Assembly: GCF_000298195.1 (NCBI RefSeq)
Contig: NZ_BAHC01000062.1
Coordinates: forward strand, 34,171 to 98,170
Reading direction: 5' to 3'
DNA length: 64,000 nucleotides
DNA from: Gordonia rhizosphera NBRC 16068
Lineage (GTDB): Bacteria > Actinomycetota > Actinomycetes > Mycobacteriales > Mycobacteriaceae
Shown: in pieces, positions 26,531 through 35,055 of the stretch
Layout of the letters: the number at the start of each line of letters is the position of its first letter
How positions within the stretch are numbered: the stretch's first letter is position 1
The notes under the pieces: generated by a model
Database searches by the model: none
Seen by the model: only the letters and a program-made list of their open reading frames with translations
What the model was told of the DNA's origin: nothing
Made by a program: the position numbers and the translations under genes

Positions 26531-26700
26531 CAGCCCAGTGTAGGTGTTCACTCAGTGGACGCTCCCGCGACCGCGCGACCACACCGCGAGCAAACACGAT
26601 GGATTCTCGGTCCTCCCCCTTTCCCAGGTCATCCCCACGCCCACAGAATGGGCCGGACTAGAACGTGACGTCCGTTGAATGGTCGTCGGTAGGGAGAACC

Positions 26701-27465
26701 ATGGCATCAAAGATCTTCGCCTCCGCCGCAGCGGCGGTGGCCGACATCGGTCACGGGGCCAGCCTCGCCGTGGGCGGTTTCGGGTTGTGCGGCATACCCG
26801 ATGCGCTCATCGAAGCGATCGCGCAGTGCGACGCCGCCGATCTGGAGGTGTTCTCCAACAACTGCGGCGTCGACGATCACGGACTCGGAATCCTGCTGTC
26901 GCTGGGGCGGATACGCCGGGTCACCGCGTCGTATGTGGGTGAGAACAAGGAGTTCGCCCGCCAGTATCTGGCCGGTGAACTCGAGGTCGAGCTGACCCCG
27001 CAGGGCACACTGGCCGAACGTCTGCGCGCCGGCGGCTCCGGCATCCCCGCCTTCTTCACTCCCGCGGGTGTGGGCACACCCGTTGCCGACGGCGGAATCC
27101 CCTGGCGGTACGCGGCCGACGGCTCGGTGGCGGTGTCCTCACCACCCCGGGAGACACGCATCTTCGGCGACCGCGAATACGTGCTGGAACACGGGATCAC
27201 CACGGATTTCGCGCTCGTCCACGCCCGGCTCGGCGACACCGACGGAAACCTGGTCTTCGCCAAGACCGCCATGAACTTCAACCCCTTGGCCGCGATGGCC
27301 GGGCGCATCACCATCGCGCAGGTCGAAGAGCTCGTCGAGCCGGGCCACATCGACCCGGCCTCGGTGCATCTGCCCGGCGTGTTCGTGAACCGCGTCGTGC
27401 ACACCGGACTCCAGGACAAACGGATCGAGAAGCGCACCGTCGCATCGTCAGGAGCACGATCATGA
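26701..27465 (+). CDS. 3-oxoacid CoA-transferase, subunit A
   Basis: 254 residues from ATG 26701, after AGGGAGAA. It shows the SCOT/PcaI pattern [38 protein letters not shown] and [14 protein letters not shown]. Together with subunit B it transfers CoA from succinyl-CoA to acetoacetate or 3-oxoadipate. Sequence alone does not separate the two substrates; the neighbouring aromatic-type P450 favours 3-oxoadipate slightly. Its stop overlaps the subunit B start by 4 bp (ATGA), ensuring equal synthesis. Confidence 0.92.
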   Translation: MASKIFASAAAAVADIGHGASLAVGGFGLCGIPDALIEAIAQCDAADLEVFSNNCGVDDHGLGILLSLGRIRRVTASYVGENKEFARQYLAGELEVELTPQGTLAERLRAGGSGIPAFFTPAGVGTPVADGGIPWRYAADGSVAVSSPPRETRIFGDREYVLEHGITTDFALVHARLGDTDGNLVFAKTAMNFNPLAAMAGRITIAQVEELVEPGHIDPASVHLPGVFVNRVVHTGLQDKRIEKRTVASSGARS

Positions 27466-28139
27466 GCACCACACCCACCGGTTGGACCCGCCCCCAGATG
27501 GCCGCACGGGCGGCCGCCGAGCTGCGCGACGGGCAATACGTGAACCTCGGAATCGGGCTGCCCACGTTGGTCCCCGACTTCGTGCCCGCCGGCATCCGCG
27601 TGATCCTGCACTCGGAGAACGGCATCCTCGGCACCGGCGGCTACCCCGCCGACGACGACGTGGACGCCGACCTCATCAACGCCGGCAAGGAGACGGTGAC
27701 CGTGAACCCGGGAGCGGCGTTCTTCGACTCCGGGCTCTCCTTCGGCATGATCCGCGGCGGCCACGTCGACACGGCCATCCTGGGCGGCATGCAGGTCTCA
27801 CGGCGCGGTGACCTCGCCAACTGGATGGTGCCCGGCGCCATGGTCAAGGGCATGGGCGGCGCGATGGACCTGGTGCACGGCGCGGCACGCGTCATCGTCG
27901 TCATGGAGCACACCGCACGTGACGGATCGTCGAAGATCGTCGACACCTGCACCCTGCCCCTGACCGGGGCACGCGTCGTCGATCGGATCATCACCAACCT
28001 CGCGGTCATCGACGTCACCGACGACGGTTCGCTGGTGGTCCGCGAGCTCGCTCCGGGTGTGACGGCGGCCGATGTCACCGCCGCCACCGACGCCCCACTG
28101 GCCGTCGCCGACCCCGCCGAGTTGAGTCGGACGACCTAG
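27462..28139 (+). CDS. 3-oxoacid CoA-transferase, subunit B
   Basis: 225 residues. The catalytic Glu that forms the CoA thioester is in [21 protein letters not shown] and [12 protein letters not shown] are the other family motifs. It forms the active heteromer with subunit A encoded immediately upstream. The same substrate ambiguity applies (acetoacetate or 3-oxoadipate). Confidence 0.93.
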   Translation: MSTTPTGWTRPQMAARAAAELRDGQYVNLGIGLPTLVPDFVPAGIRVILHSENGILGTGGYPADDDVDADLINAGKETVTVNPGAAFFDSGLSFGMIRGGHVDTAILGGMQVSRRGDLANWMVPGAMVKGMGGAMDLVHGAARVIVVMEHTARDGSSKIVDTCTLPLTGARVVDRIITNLAVIDVTDDGSLVVRELAPGVTAADVTAATDAPLAVADPAELSRTT

Positions 28140-28165
28140 GTCACTTACAGTGACAACAGTTGTTG
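28140..28165. promoter_or_regulatory. paired inverted repeats after the CoA-transferase operon
   Basis: GTCAC-N5-GTGAC (28140-28154) overlaps CAACA-GT-TGTTG (28154-28165), directly after the stop codon. The stems are too short for a strong terminator and look more like an operator. No regulator can be named. Confidence 0.4.
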
Positions 28166-28387
28166 GCATATCGGGGGGTAGCCATGCGGGGAATCAGACC
28201 TGAAGCAGTGGTCGTCGCAGTCTGTTGGATCGCCGTCGGCGCGGACTGGCCCATACCGTTCCGGCAGTATCTGACGTTCACGTCGGCCTGACCTGCGGTT
28301 CGTCTCCCGGACGTGCGACCGTCCTTCGGCCACTTCCGACGGACGACCGTAAGAACGCGAGTCTGGCAGACCAGGCACAACGCGGCG
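28166..28387. other. intergenic region before the riboswitch
   Basis: A 35-codon frame (28184-28291) follows a G-run, but its codon use is unconvincing and I do not call it a gene. The promoter for the riboswitch transcript should lie near its right end. Confidence 0.4.
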
Positions 28388-28505
28388 TGTAGCATCACAC
28401 CTCACGCGTGGGCATCACCAGGAATCCGGCGGAAATCCGGAGCGGTCGCGCCACTGTGACCCGTGCCCGTCCTCGGACGGCACGGGAAGTCAGACCCTGG
28501 CCCAC
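28388..28505 (+). ncRNA. cobalamin (B12) riboswitch
   Basis: Shows the conserved core of the class: GGCATCACCAGGAATCCGG, the B12-box region AAATCCGGAGCGGTCGCG, CCACTGTGACCCG, a variable GC stem, then GGAAGTCAGACC. It ends ~39 bp before the Ni/Co permease start. Known behaviour: adenosylcobalamin binding lowers expression of the downstream gene, here a cobalt uptake gene. Boundaries are approximate. Confidence 0.9.
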
Positions 28506-28543
28506 ACCATCTGATCGGGACGCGAATTCCCAGGAGTGAGGCC

Positions 28544-29635
28544 ATGAGCACATCAGCACCGATCCGGTCGCAGCGGTGGACCCGCACCGACTGGTTACAC
28601 GCCGGCATCCAAATGGCGGTGGTCGCCGCCATGCACATCGTCGGGTTCGGCGTCCTGTTCGCCGTCATCGTCCCGCACGACTACAACCTCGGCACGCAGG
28701 TCTTCAGCGCCGGCCTCGGTTTCACCGCGTACGCGTTCGGCCTTCGGCACGCCTTCGACGCCGACCACATCGCCGCGATCGACAACACCACCCGCAAGCT
28801 GATGAGCGACGGGAAACGGCCCAAGTCGGTCGGCTTCTGGTTCGCCATGGGTCATGCGACGATCGTGTTCGCGCTGGCCCTGCTGGTGATCGGCGGGGCC
28901 CGGGCGGTCACCACCCTGACCGACGAACAGTCACCGGTGCGACACACCCTGGGCACCGTCAGCATCCTGGCATCGGGCACTTTCCTCTATCTCATCGCGC
29001 TGATCAACGTCGTCGCCCTGATGGGGATCTGGCGGGTGTACCGGTCCCTGAGGGCCGGCCGGTTCGACCACGACGAACTCGAACAGGCCCTCGACGGGCG
29101 CGGCTTCCTGTCCCGAATGCTCGGGCCGGTGATGCGCCGGATCAAACACCCGATCCAGGTGTATCCGGTCGGCGTGCTGTTCGGGCTCGGCTTCGACACC
29201 GCCACCGAGGTCGCGCTGCTCGCACTCGCCGGGACCGGCGCCGTCGCCGGCCTCCCCTGGTACGCGATCCTGGTCCTGCCGCTGCTGTTCGCCAGCGGGA
29301 TGAGCCTGATGGACACCCTCGACGGCATGTTCATGACCGTCGCCTACGACTGGGCCTTCGCGCATCCGGTGCGCAAGATCTACTACAACCTGACCATCAC
29401 CGCGCTCTCGGTCGCGGTGGCCATGCTCATCGGCACGATCGAGCTGGTGAGCGTGCTGCACGACAAGATGGGGTGGGACGACGGGGTCACCACCTGGATC
29501 AGCGGCCTTGATCTCAACACCGCCGGTATCGCCATCGTCGTCATGTTCGTCGTCGCGTGGATCGTCGCCGTCGCCTACTGGAAACTCGCCAAAGTGGAGC
29601 ATCGCTGGACCGTCCCGGAGCCCACCGAACCCTGA
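28544..29635 (+). CDS. NiCoT-family nickel/cobalt permease
   Basis: 363 residues from ATG 28544, after AGGAGTGAG. About eight transmembrane helices. The NiCoT signature HAFDADHIAAIDN starts at His69 in helix II, and FGLGFDTATE and GMSLMDTLDG are the other two motifs. It imports Co2+ and/or Ni2+. The B12 riboswitch upstream argues that cobalt for cobalamin is the main cargo. The metallothionein-like gene follows 70 bp downstream on the same strand. Confidence 0.95.
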   Translation: MSTSAPIRSQRWTRTDWLHAGIQMAVVAAMHIVGFGVLFAVIVPHDYNLGTQVFSAGLGFTAYAFGLRHAFDADHIAAIDNTTRKLMSDGKRPKSVGFWFAMGHATIVFALALLVIGGARAVTTLTDEQSPVRHTLGTVSILASGTFLYLIALINVVALMGIWRVYRSLRAGRFDHDELEQALDGRGFLSRMLGPVMRRIKHPIQVYPVGVLFGLGFDTATEVALLALAGTGAVAGLPWYAILVLPLLFASGMSLMDTLDGMFMTVAYDWAFAHPVRKIYYNLTITALSVAVAMLIGTIELVSVLHDKMGWDDGVTTWISGLDLNTAGIAIVVMFVVAWIVAVAYWKLAKVEHRWTVPEPTEP

Positions 29636-29705
29636 TCAGACGAGTCGGCGAGCGTGCCAACGAAAGGCGTCGACCGGCGTGATCCCGGCGATAGACTGGA
29701 GAACC

Positions 29706-29813
29706 ATGATGATCTCATCAAACGCACCACGACCCGGCTGCGACAACCCGAACTGTACGTGCGAGAACTGCCAGTGCGGCGAGAACTGCACCTGCGGGTC
29801 GAAAGACGAATAG
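29706..29813 (+). CDS. small Cys-rich metallothionein-like peptide
   Basis: 35 residues with seven cysteines at positions 12, 17, 19, 22, 24, 28 and 30, arranged as C-x4-C-x-C-x2-C-x-C-x3-C-x-C, and no aromatic residue. This is a metal-thiolate cluster sequence, suited to Cu(I) or Zn(II)/Cd(II). The ATG at 29706 has GGAGA five bases upstream, and a hairpin follows the stop. It resembles short fungal and some actinobacterial metallothioneins in pattern, not M. tuberculosis MymT in sequence. It lies between a Ni/Co permease and the copper gene group. Confidence 0.8.
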   Translation: MMISSNAPRPGCDNPNCTCENCQCGENCTCGSKDE

Positions 29814-29836
29814 ACCCGGAACCACACAGCGGTCCC

Positions 29837-29868
29837 GTGCGACTACTCCTGCGGAGGAGAAGTCGCAC
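29837..29868 (+). terminator. hairpin terminator after the metallothionein gene
   Basis: Inverted repeat with GTGCGACT/AGTCGCAC outer arms and CTCCT/AGGAG inner arms, one mismatch, a 4-base loop and no T-run. Likely ends the permease-metallothionein transcript. Confidence 0.6.
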
Positions 29869-29957
29869 ATGGCCGGGATCTGGACTTGTCAACACGATGA
29901 CCGACGGCTGAGCCGGGCATCGGTGAGTTGGCGTGACCGCACGGGTGGGTCATCATC

Positions 29958-30650
29958 GTGAGGATGAGATGTGAGGTGGCCCGCGAAGCGCTGTCGGCTC
30001 GGCTCGACGGCGAGTACGAGGGCGTCCCAGCCGCGCGGGTGGACGAGCACCTCGAGGAGTGCTCGGAGTGCTGTGCCTGGTACATCCGGGCCGATACTCA
30101 AGCCTCCTCGCTGGGGGCACTCGGTGGGACGCGGTCCGACGATCTCACCGCATCGATCCTTGCGGGAGTGGGTGTCAACCCGGTGTCGCGTGCCGTACAG
30201 ACCCGGGAACTGCTGCGCCGCAACCTCGTCCGTGCAGGTCTGACGATGTCCGGCTGCGGGCAGATCGGTGTCGCGATGGCACAGATGGCCGGCTACGACT
30301 TCGGCATGTCTCCGACGTCCGCCGGTCACGTGCTCAACGAGACCACGGCCTGGGCAATGGCGTTGGGCGTCGGCATGATCGTCGCGGCCTGGTGGCGCCC
30401 GGCCCGCGCCGGGCTCCTCGTGGTACTCGCCGTCTTCACCGCCGTCCTCGCCGGCTACGTCGTCCACGACGCCGTCACCGACACCATCACCGCGGCCCGG
30501 ATCGCATCCCACCTGCCCGTGCTGCTCGGCCTCGTCTTCGCGGCGCTGTCAGTGCGGCGCCCCGGCGACGACTCGCCGACGACGATCGGCGCAGCGGACG
30601 CGCGTCACGGTCAGGCGGGCGCGGTCGTCAGCCATCACCCCGCGGCCTGA
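29958..30650 (+). CDS. zf-HC2 membrane protein, possible anti-sigma factor
   Basis: 230 residues from GTG 29958; an ATG two codons later is possible. Residues ~1-45 contain an anti-sigma zinc-finger motif, HLEECSEC (H-x3-C-x2-C) with an earlier Cys. Residues ~90-200 form four to five hydrophobic helices. Zinc-binding anti-sigma factors have this layout. The nearest sigma gene is sigC, 6.8 kb away across the copper genes. The pairing is my inference and is notable because SigC is not usually assigned an anti-sigma factor. It converges with the DUF5134 gene. Confidence 0.75.
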   Translation: MRMRCEVAREALSARLDGEYEGVPAARVDEHLEECSECCAWYIRADTQASSLGALGGTRSDDLTASILAGVGVNPVSRAVQTRELLRRNLVRAGLTMSGCGQIGVAMAQMAGYDFGMSPTSAGHVLNETTAWAMALGVGMIVAAWWRPARAGLLVVLAVFTAVLAGYVVHDAVTDTITAARIASHLPVLLGLVFAALSVRRPGDDSPTTIGAADARHGQAGAVVSHHPAA

Positions 30651-30694
30651 TCCGCGGGACGCCGCCTCTGATCCCCGACACCCGGCGGGGAGCC

Positions 30695-31357
30695 TCATAC
30701 CATGTCGAAGAACATGATCGCCATTCCCGCCGCCATGAGAACCTGGCAGATCTCGCCGGCATGCGTCAGCAACGACGACGGGTGTTCGGCAGCCTGTCGC
30801 CTCGAGAAGTAGACGTAGAGCCACACGACCGCCGCGACCGCGAAGCCGATCGCGAGTGCCACGTTGATCGGCTCGACGTAACCCGGTTCGGCGCCGGCGT
30901 GCGCCGTCATCGCATCGCCGGTACCCGCGTGTCCCATGTCCATCCCGGCCATGCCGGAGCCGTGCACGCCGTCGTGCCCCATCTCGGGGTCGCCGGACTG
31001 TGTGCCTCCCGGCAGAATCGTCCCGTTCATCACCGCATACATCCAGGCCATCGCCGACATCATCACCACGTGGTAGAGGTCGGCGGCCCGGTCGGTCCAC
31101 GTGCGTGCCCAGGCCACGGTCGCCACCAGGAACCACACCGCGGCGAGGAGGAAGAACACCATCGGCGCCACGGTCGGCCAGCTCATGCTGAACGGCCACG
31201 CCATCACCAGCATGGCGGCCGCCATGATCAGGTGGAGCACGTGGCCGACCTGGCCGTACCACGGCATCCGGTGCGATCGGAACGAGAACAGGCACTCGAC
31301 CGCGGCGAGGCCGAACAGCAGGGTGACCACCCATCGCAGCAACAGGTCGTCGATCAT
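30695..31357 (-). CDS. DUF5134 membrane protein
   Basis: 220 residues from ATG 31357, with about six transmembrane helices. A loop near residues 120-155 is very rich in Met, His and Asp (MGHDGVHGSGMAGMDMGHAG), a copper-binding type of sequence. His residues in helix II (GHVLHLIMAAAM) recur in the family. Actinobacterial DUF5134 genes are often beside copper genes. Its start overlaps the stop of the PepSY gene by 4 bp, so the two are translated together. Confidence 0.8.
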   Translation of the reverse strand: MIDDLLLRWVVTLLFGLAAVECLFSFRSHRMPWYGQVGHVLHLIMAAAMLVMAWPFSMSWPTVAPMVFFLLAAVWFLVATVAWARTWTDRAADLYHVVMMSAMAWMYAVMNGTILPGGTQSGDPEMGHDGVHGSGMAGMDMGHAGTGDAMTAHAGAEPGYVEPINVALAIGFAVAAVVWLYVYFSRRQAAEHPSSLLTHAGEICQVLMAAGMAIMFFDMV

Positions 31358-32811
31358 TGGGTCACCTCTGTTGCGTTCCGGTGTGATCCGATCAGACCCC
31401 GGAGGGCATCGACGACCACGAAGACGACCAGGGGGATGCCGAACAGTGGCACGAACCAGCCGACGGCCGCGACCACGACCACCACCGCGACCGCCTCGCC
31501 GGGCTTCAGGGTCGTCAACGCCCCGCGTCGCGGCGCGACCGGCAGTGTGCGGTGCGACAGTCTGGTCGGACGACGACGCCACCACATCAGGTATCCGCGG
31601 ACGATGACCGTGATGAGGCCGACCGCGAGCAGCGCCAGCACGATCTGGTTGACCAGTCCGAACAGGACTCCCATGTGGGCGTTGATCGCCCAGCTGGTCA
31701 TCTTGGCCATGAACGGCCATTGTGCGAAGTCCACGCGGTCGACGATCTGATGCGTGTCCGAGTCGATGGCCACGGCATCGAAGCGGGTCGGGGCGTCGCG
31801 CTTGTTCTCCTTCACGACCCACGCCGCGCCGGGCTCCGACGGTGGGGTGAGGTTCATCGGGCCTTGCAGTCCGGCCTCCTGGGCGGTCCGCACCACGGCA
31901 TCGACCCCCTCGAGTGCGTCCCCCTCCGACGATGGGCCGCCGGCCCCACCATGATCGTGACCGTCGTGTCCGGTGTCCGCGGTATCCGGCTCGACCGCCG
32001 AGGTCGACACCGACGGCGTGGTCCATGCCATCGCGGACCGCAGATCCGCTATGTTCGCACCGGCATGGCGTGACCAGCTCAGCCCCGATGCGGCCAGCAC
32101 GATCAATCCGACGACGATCCACACACCGACCGCACCGTGCCAGCTGAGGGTCCGCTGCCGGGTCGGCGCGGCCCGGTCAGGCACCAGCAACCGCCGTAGT
32201 TTGCGGGTTCTGCGCCGGTACCCGATCCAGAGGACCAACCCGCCGAGGGCGACCACCCACAGCCAGCTGGCCGCCAACTCGCTGTAGTTGCGACCGATCT
32301 CCCCCAGATGCAGGGTCCGATGCAACTCGTCGAACCAGGCGCGGACCGGCAGCCATTGGCCATAGGTGGTCAGCGCACCTCGCACCTCACCGGTGTAGGG
32401 ATCGACGAACACGGTCCGCCCGTGGTCAACGGGTACGTCGTCGACCGCGAGCATCACCCGGGTCGTGTCGTCGGCGGCGGTCGCCGGCGTGATCGCGGTG
32501 ATGGTGCCCTCCGGATGGGACGACCTCGCGGCCGCGATCTGTTCACCGAGCGGTATCCGCTGTGTGCCGACATGGTCGACCGTCAGCTCGTGGCGGTAGA
32601 CCGCCGCGTCGACCTGCGGAATGACCGCATACAGCAGCCCGGTCACCGCCGCCACGAGGATGAAGGGTCCGATCAGGATCCCGGCGTAGAAGTGCCAGCG
32701 CAGCAATAGCGGCCGCCATCGGTTCCAGGCACCGCGATCCGCCGGTGGGCTCGGGGGCTCCGTTGTCGGTGTTGGCGCGGGCCCGGTGTCGGTGGGCGGC
32801 GTCGCGGTCAC
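31354..32811 (-). CDS. PepSY-associated TM domain protein
   Basis: 485 residues from GTG 32811, which has AGGGAGA upstream. It begins with a Pro/Thr-rich cytoplasmic stretch, then LLRWHFYAGILIGPFILVAAVTG (first helix), a PepSY-like extracellular region, a His-containing loop (DTGHDGHDHGG near residue 290), and three further helices. These proteins relate to the PiuB/iron-reductase-like group and are linked to iron or copper uptake or membrane redox chemistry. The His-rich loop and neighbours point to copper here. Divergent from the CopD/CtaG gene. Confidence 0.8.
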   Translation of the reverse strand: MTATPPTDTGPAPTPTTEPPSPPADRGAWNRWRPLLLRWHFYAGILIGPFILVAAVTGLLYAVIPQVDAAVYRHELTVDHVGTQRIPLGEQIAAARSSHPEGTITAITPATAADDTTRVMLAVDDVPVDHGRTVFVDPYTGEVRGALTTYGQWLPVRAWFDELHRTLHLGEIGRNYSELAASWLWVVALGGLVLWIGYRRRTRKLRRLLVPDRAAPTRQRTLSWHGAVGVWIVVGLIVLAASGLSWSRHAGANIADLRSAMAWTTPSVSTSAVEPDTADTGHDGHDHGGAGGPSSEGDALEGVDAVVRTAQEAGLQGPMNLTPPSEPGAAWVVKENKRDAPTRFDAVAIDSDTHQIVDRVDFAQWPFMAKMTSWAINAHMGVLFGLVNQIVLALLAVGLITVIVRGYLMWWRRRPTRLSHRTLPVAPRRGALTTLKPGEAVAVVVVVAAVGWFVPLFGIPLVVFVVVDALRGLIGSHRNATEVTQ

Positions 32812-33032
32812 TCGATCTCCCTGAGGGTCTGGATGGCCGGCACGAGCCATCGGTGGCGGCGCCGTTTCGCCCGGCGTTCTCACCAGTGGTCGGACCGCTT
32901 GCCGACCTGGTTCCCACGGATCGACCGAGCTGACCGGAAGCGCGGTTGGGAGGCAACGACGACGCGTCGTAGTCTGGACGGGCGACCTCTGCGAACGCTG
33001 CAGGTCAAAGGAACAATGGTTACGTAGGTCAC

Positions 33033-35024
33033 ATGTCTGTTTCAGCACTCCGGGCGTCTCGGCCCGCCGCCTCGACGGTGATCGTCGGTGCGGCCGCCGT
33101 CGGCGCGCTCGGCCTGGTCGTCTACTCGCTGATCTCGGGGTCGTCGAGGTTCGTCGAGACCGGCGACAGCTTCCCCGGATGGTTCACGGCCGTGGCGACG
33201 CCGCTCGGGTTCTTCATGGGCTCCTTCCTCGGCGCGCTGGTCTTCGGTGCGCTGGCCTACGTCGTGCTCTGCGCTCGCCCGGAGAAGGACGGCACGATCG
33301 GGGTCGAGACGTTCCGCGCCCACCGGATCGTCGAATGGGCAGCACCGGTCTGGCTGCTCGTCTGCGCGGTCATGGTGGTCGTCACCGCCGCCGATCGTTC
33401 GGGCGTCCCGGTGGGCACCCTGCTCACCAACGCCGGAACGATGGCAGTCATCGACGCCTCCGAGCAGTCGGTCGCCTGGATCGTCGCCGGCTGTTTCGCG
33501 CTGATCATCACCATCGTGACGCGGCTGAAGCTGACCTGGGTCAGCCATGCGTTGATGCTGATCCCCGGGTTCATCGCCGCCGTCACGCTGCCGGTCGCCG
33601 GCAACGCCGGTCAGGGCCCGAATCACGACTACACGACCAGCGCAGTCATCGTCTTCGCCGCGGCCGTGGCCGCGATGATCGGGCTCAAGATCGCCGCCGC
33701 GGTCACCGTCGGCCGTGACACCCCGCCCGCCGACCGGCCCGCGGTGGCCCGTCGCGTGCTCGGCGTCGCCATCGCGCTGGAATCGATCGGCGTCGTGTAC
33801 GGCGCGTTGCTGCTCACCTTCCTGGTGCCGCTGTCGCAGTTCGCCACGACGGCCTACGGACGCTGGTCGCTCGTCGCCGCGGCACTGCTGGTCGCCGGGC
33901 TGATCGTCGACATCGTCGCCTGGCGCCGGGTTCGTGGCACGGATACGCTGCCGGTCTCGGCGGGAACGTCGCTCATGGTCGGCGCGGCCCTGGGCACCCT
34001 GCTGTCGGCGGCCCTGGCCGCGATGGCGACGCGCACCGCGCCCGGCCTGCTGCTGCACGAGTTCACCGCCTGGGATGTGTTCCTCGGCTACGAGCTGCCC
34101 GACCCGCCGACGGTGGCGACGCTCGCGCTCGACTGGCGCGTCGACATGTTCCTGGGGGTCGGCGCGATCGTGCTGGGCACCGCCTATGTGGTCGGCGTCG
34201 TGCGGCTGCGGCAACAGGGCGTCGAGTGGTCGATGGGCCGCACCGCGTCGTGGCTCGCCGGTTGTGTGGCGCTGCTGATCGTGACGTCGTCGGGGGTGCG
34301 GACCTACGGGATGGCGATGTTCAGCGTGCACATGGCCGAACACATGGCACTCAACATGTTCGTCCCGGTCCTGCTGGTGCTCGGCGCCCCGGTGACACTG
34401 GCGCTACGGGTCTTCCCGACCGCGCAGCACGGCGCACTGCCCGGCCCGCGGGAATGGATCGTCTGGATGGTGCACTCCCGGTTCACGCAGATCCTGACCA
34501 ATCCGGTCGTCGCGCTGCTGATCTTCGTGTTGTCGCTCTACGGCGTGTACTTCACGAGCCTGTTCGACACCCTCGCGCGGTATCACTGGGGCCATGACTT
34601 GATGAGCCTGCACTTCCTGATCACCGGCTATCTGTTCTACTGGGTGATCATCGGCACCGACCCGGGTCCCAAACGCCTCCCCTACCTCGCCCGGCTCGGC
34701 CTGTTGCTGGCGGTCATGCCATTCCACGCGTTCTTCGGGATCGCGACGATGACGATGAACTCGATCATCGGCGGCACCTTCTACCGGTACCTGGACCTGC
34801 CCTGGCTCGCCGATCTGTCCCGCGACCAGTTCCTCGGGGGCGCGATCGCGTGGGGTTCCAGCGAGGTGCCCGCGGTGCTGGTGGTGATCGCGTTGGTCAG
34901 CCAGTGGGCCGGCCAGGATCGGCGTCAGGCCAAGCAGCAGGATCGTCGCGTGGACGTTTACCACGACGACGAGCTCGACGCCTACAACCGCATGCTCGCG
35001 GAGATGTCGCGCGACCGCGGCTGA
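33033..35024 (+). CDS. CopD/CtaG fusion membrane protein (cytochrome oxidase assembly/copper)
   Basis: 663 residues. The N-terminal ~330 residues with about eight helices resemble CopD copper-import proteins. The C-terminal ~300 residues match the Caa3_CtaG family with MFSVHMAEHMALNMFVPVLLVLGAP, WGHDLMSLHFLITGYLFYW and MPFHAFFGIATM, whose His and Met residues would bind copper. Such fusions occur in mycobacteria and corynebacteria (Rv0102 type) and are tied to cytochrome c oxidase assembly. The last ~50 residues are charged and cytoplasmic. It converges with the copper ATPase gene. Confidence 0.88.
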   Translation: MSVSALRASRPAASTVIVGAAAVGALGLVVYSLISGSSRFVETGDSFPGWFTAVATPLGFFMGSFLGALVFGALAYVVLCARPEKDGTIGVETFRAHRIVEWAAPVWLLVCAVMVVVTAADRSGVPVGTLLTNAGTMAVIDASEQSVAWIVAGCFALIITIVTRLKLTWVSHALMLIPGFIAAVTLPVAGNAGQGPNHDYTTSAVIVFAAAVAAMIGLKIAAAVTVGRDTPPADRPAVARRVLGVAIALESIGVVYGALLLTFLVPLSQFATTAYGRWSLVAAALLVAGLIVDIVAWRRVRGTDTLPVSAGTSLMVGAALGTLLSAALAAMATRTAPGLLLHEFTAWDVFLGYELPDPPTVATLALDWRVDMFLGVGAIVLGTAYVVGVVRLRQQGVEWSMGRTASWLAGCVALLIVTSSGVRTYGMAMFSVHMAEHMALNMFVPVLLVLGAPVTLALRVFPTAQHGALPGPREWIVWMVHSRFTQILTNPVVALLIFVLSLYGVYFTSLFDTLARYHWGHDLMSLHFLITGYLFYWVIIGTDPGPKRLPYLARLGLLLAVMPFHAFFGIATMTMNSIIGGTFYRYLDLPWLADLSRDQFLGGAIAWGSSEVPAVLVVIALVSQWAGQDRRQAKQQDRRVDVYHDDELDAYNRMLAEMSRDRG

Positions 35025-35055
35025 CCCGATTCCGGGTCGGGTCGGCGTCGGGGCG

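Noticed and set aside
28184..28291. 35-codon frame after the CoA-transferase genes
   Set aside because: A G-run upstream could be a ribosome site, but codon use is unlike its neighbours and no motif is visible.
29636..29827. Frame opposite the metallothionein-like peptide
   Set aside because: The plus-strand frame has a good ribosome site and a regular Cys pattern; the opposite frame has neither.
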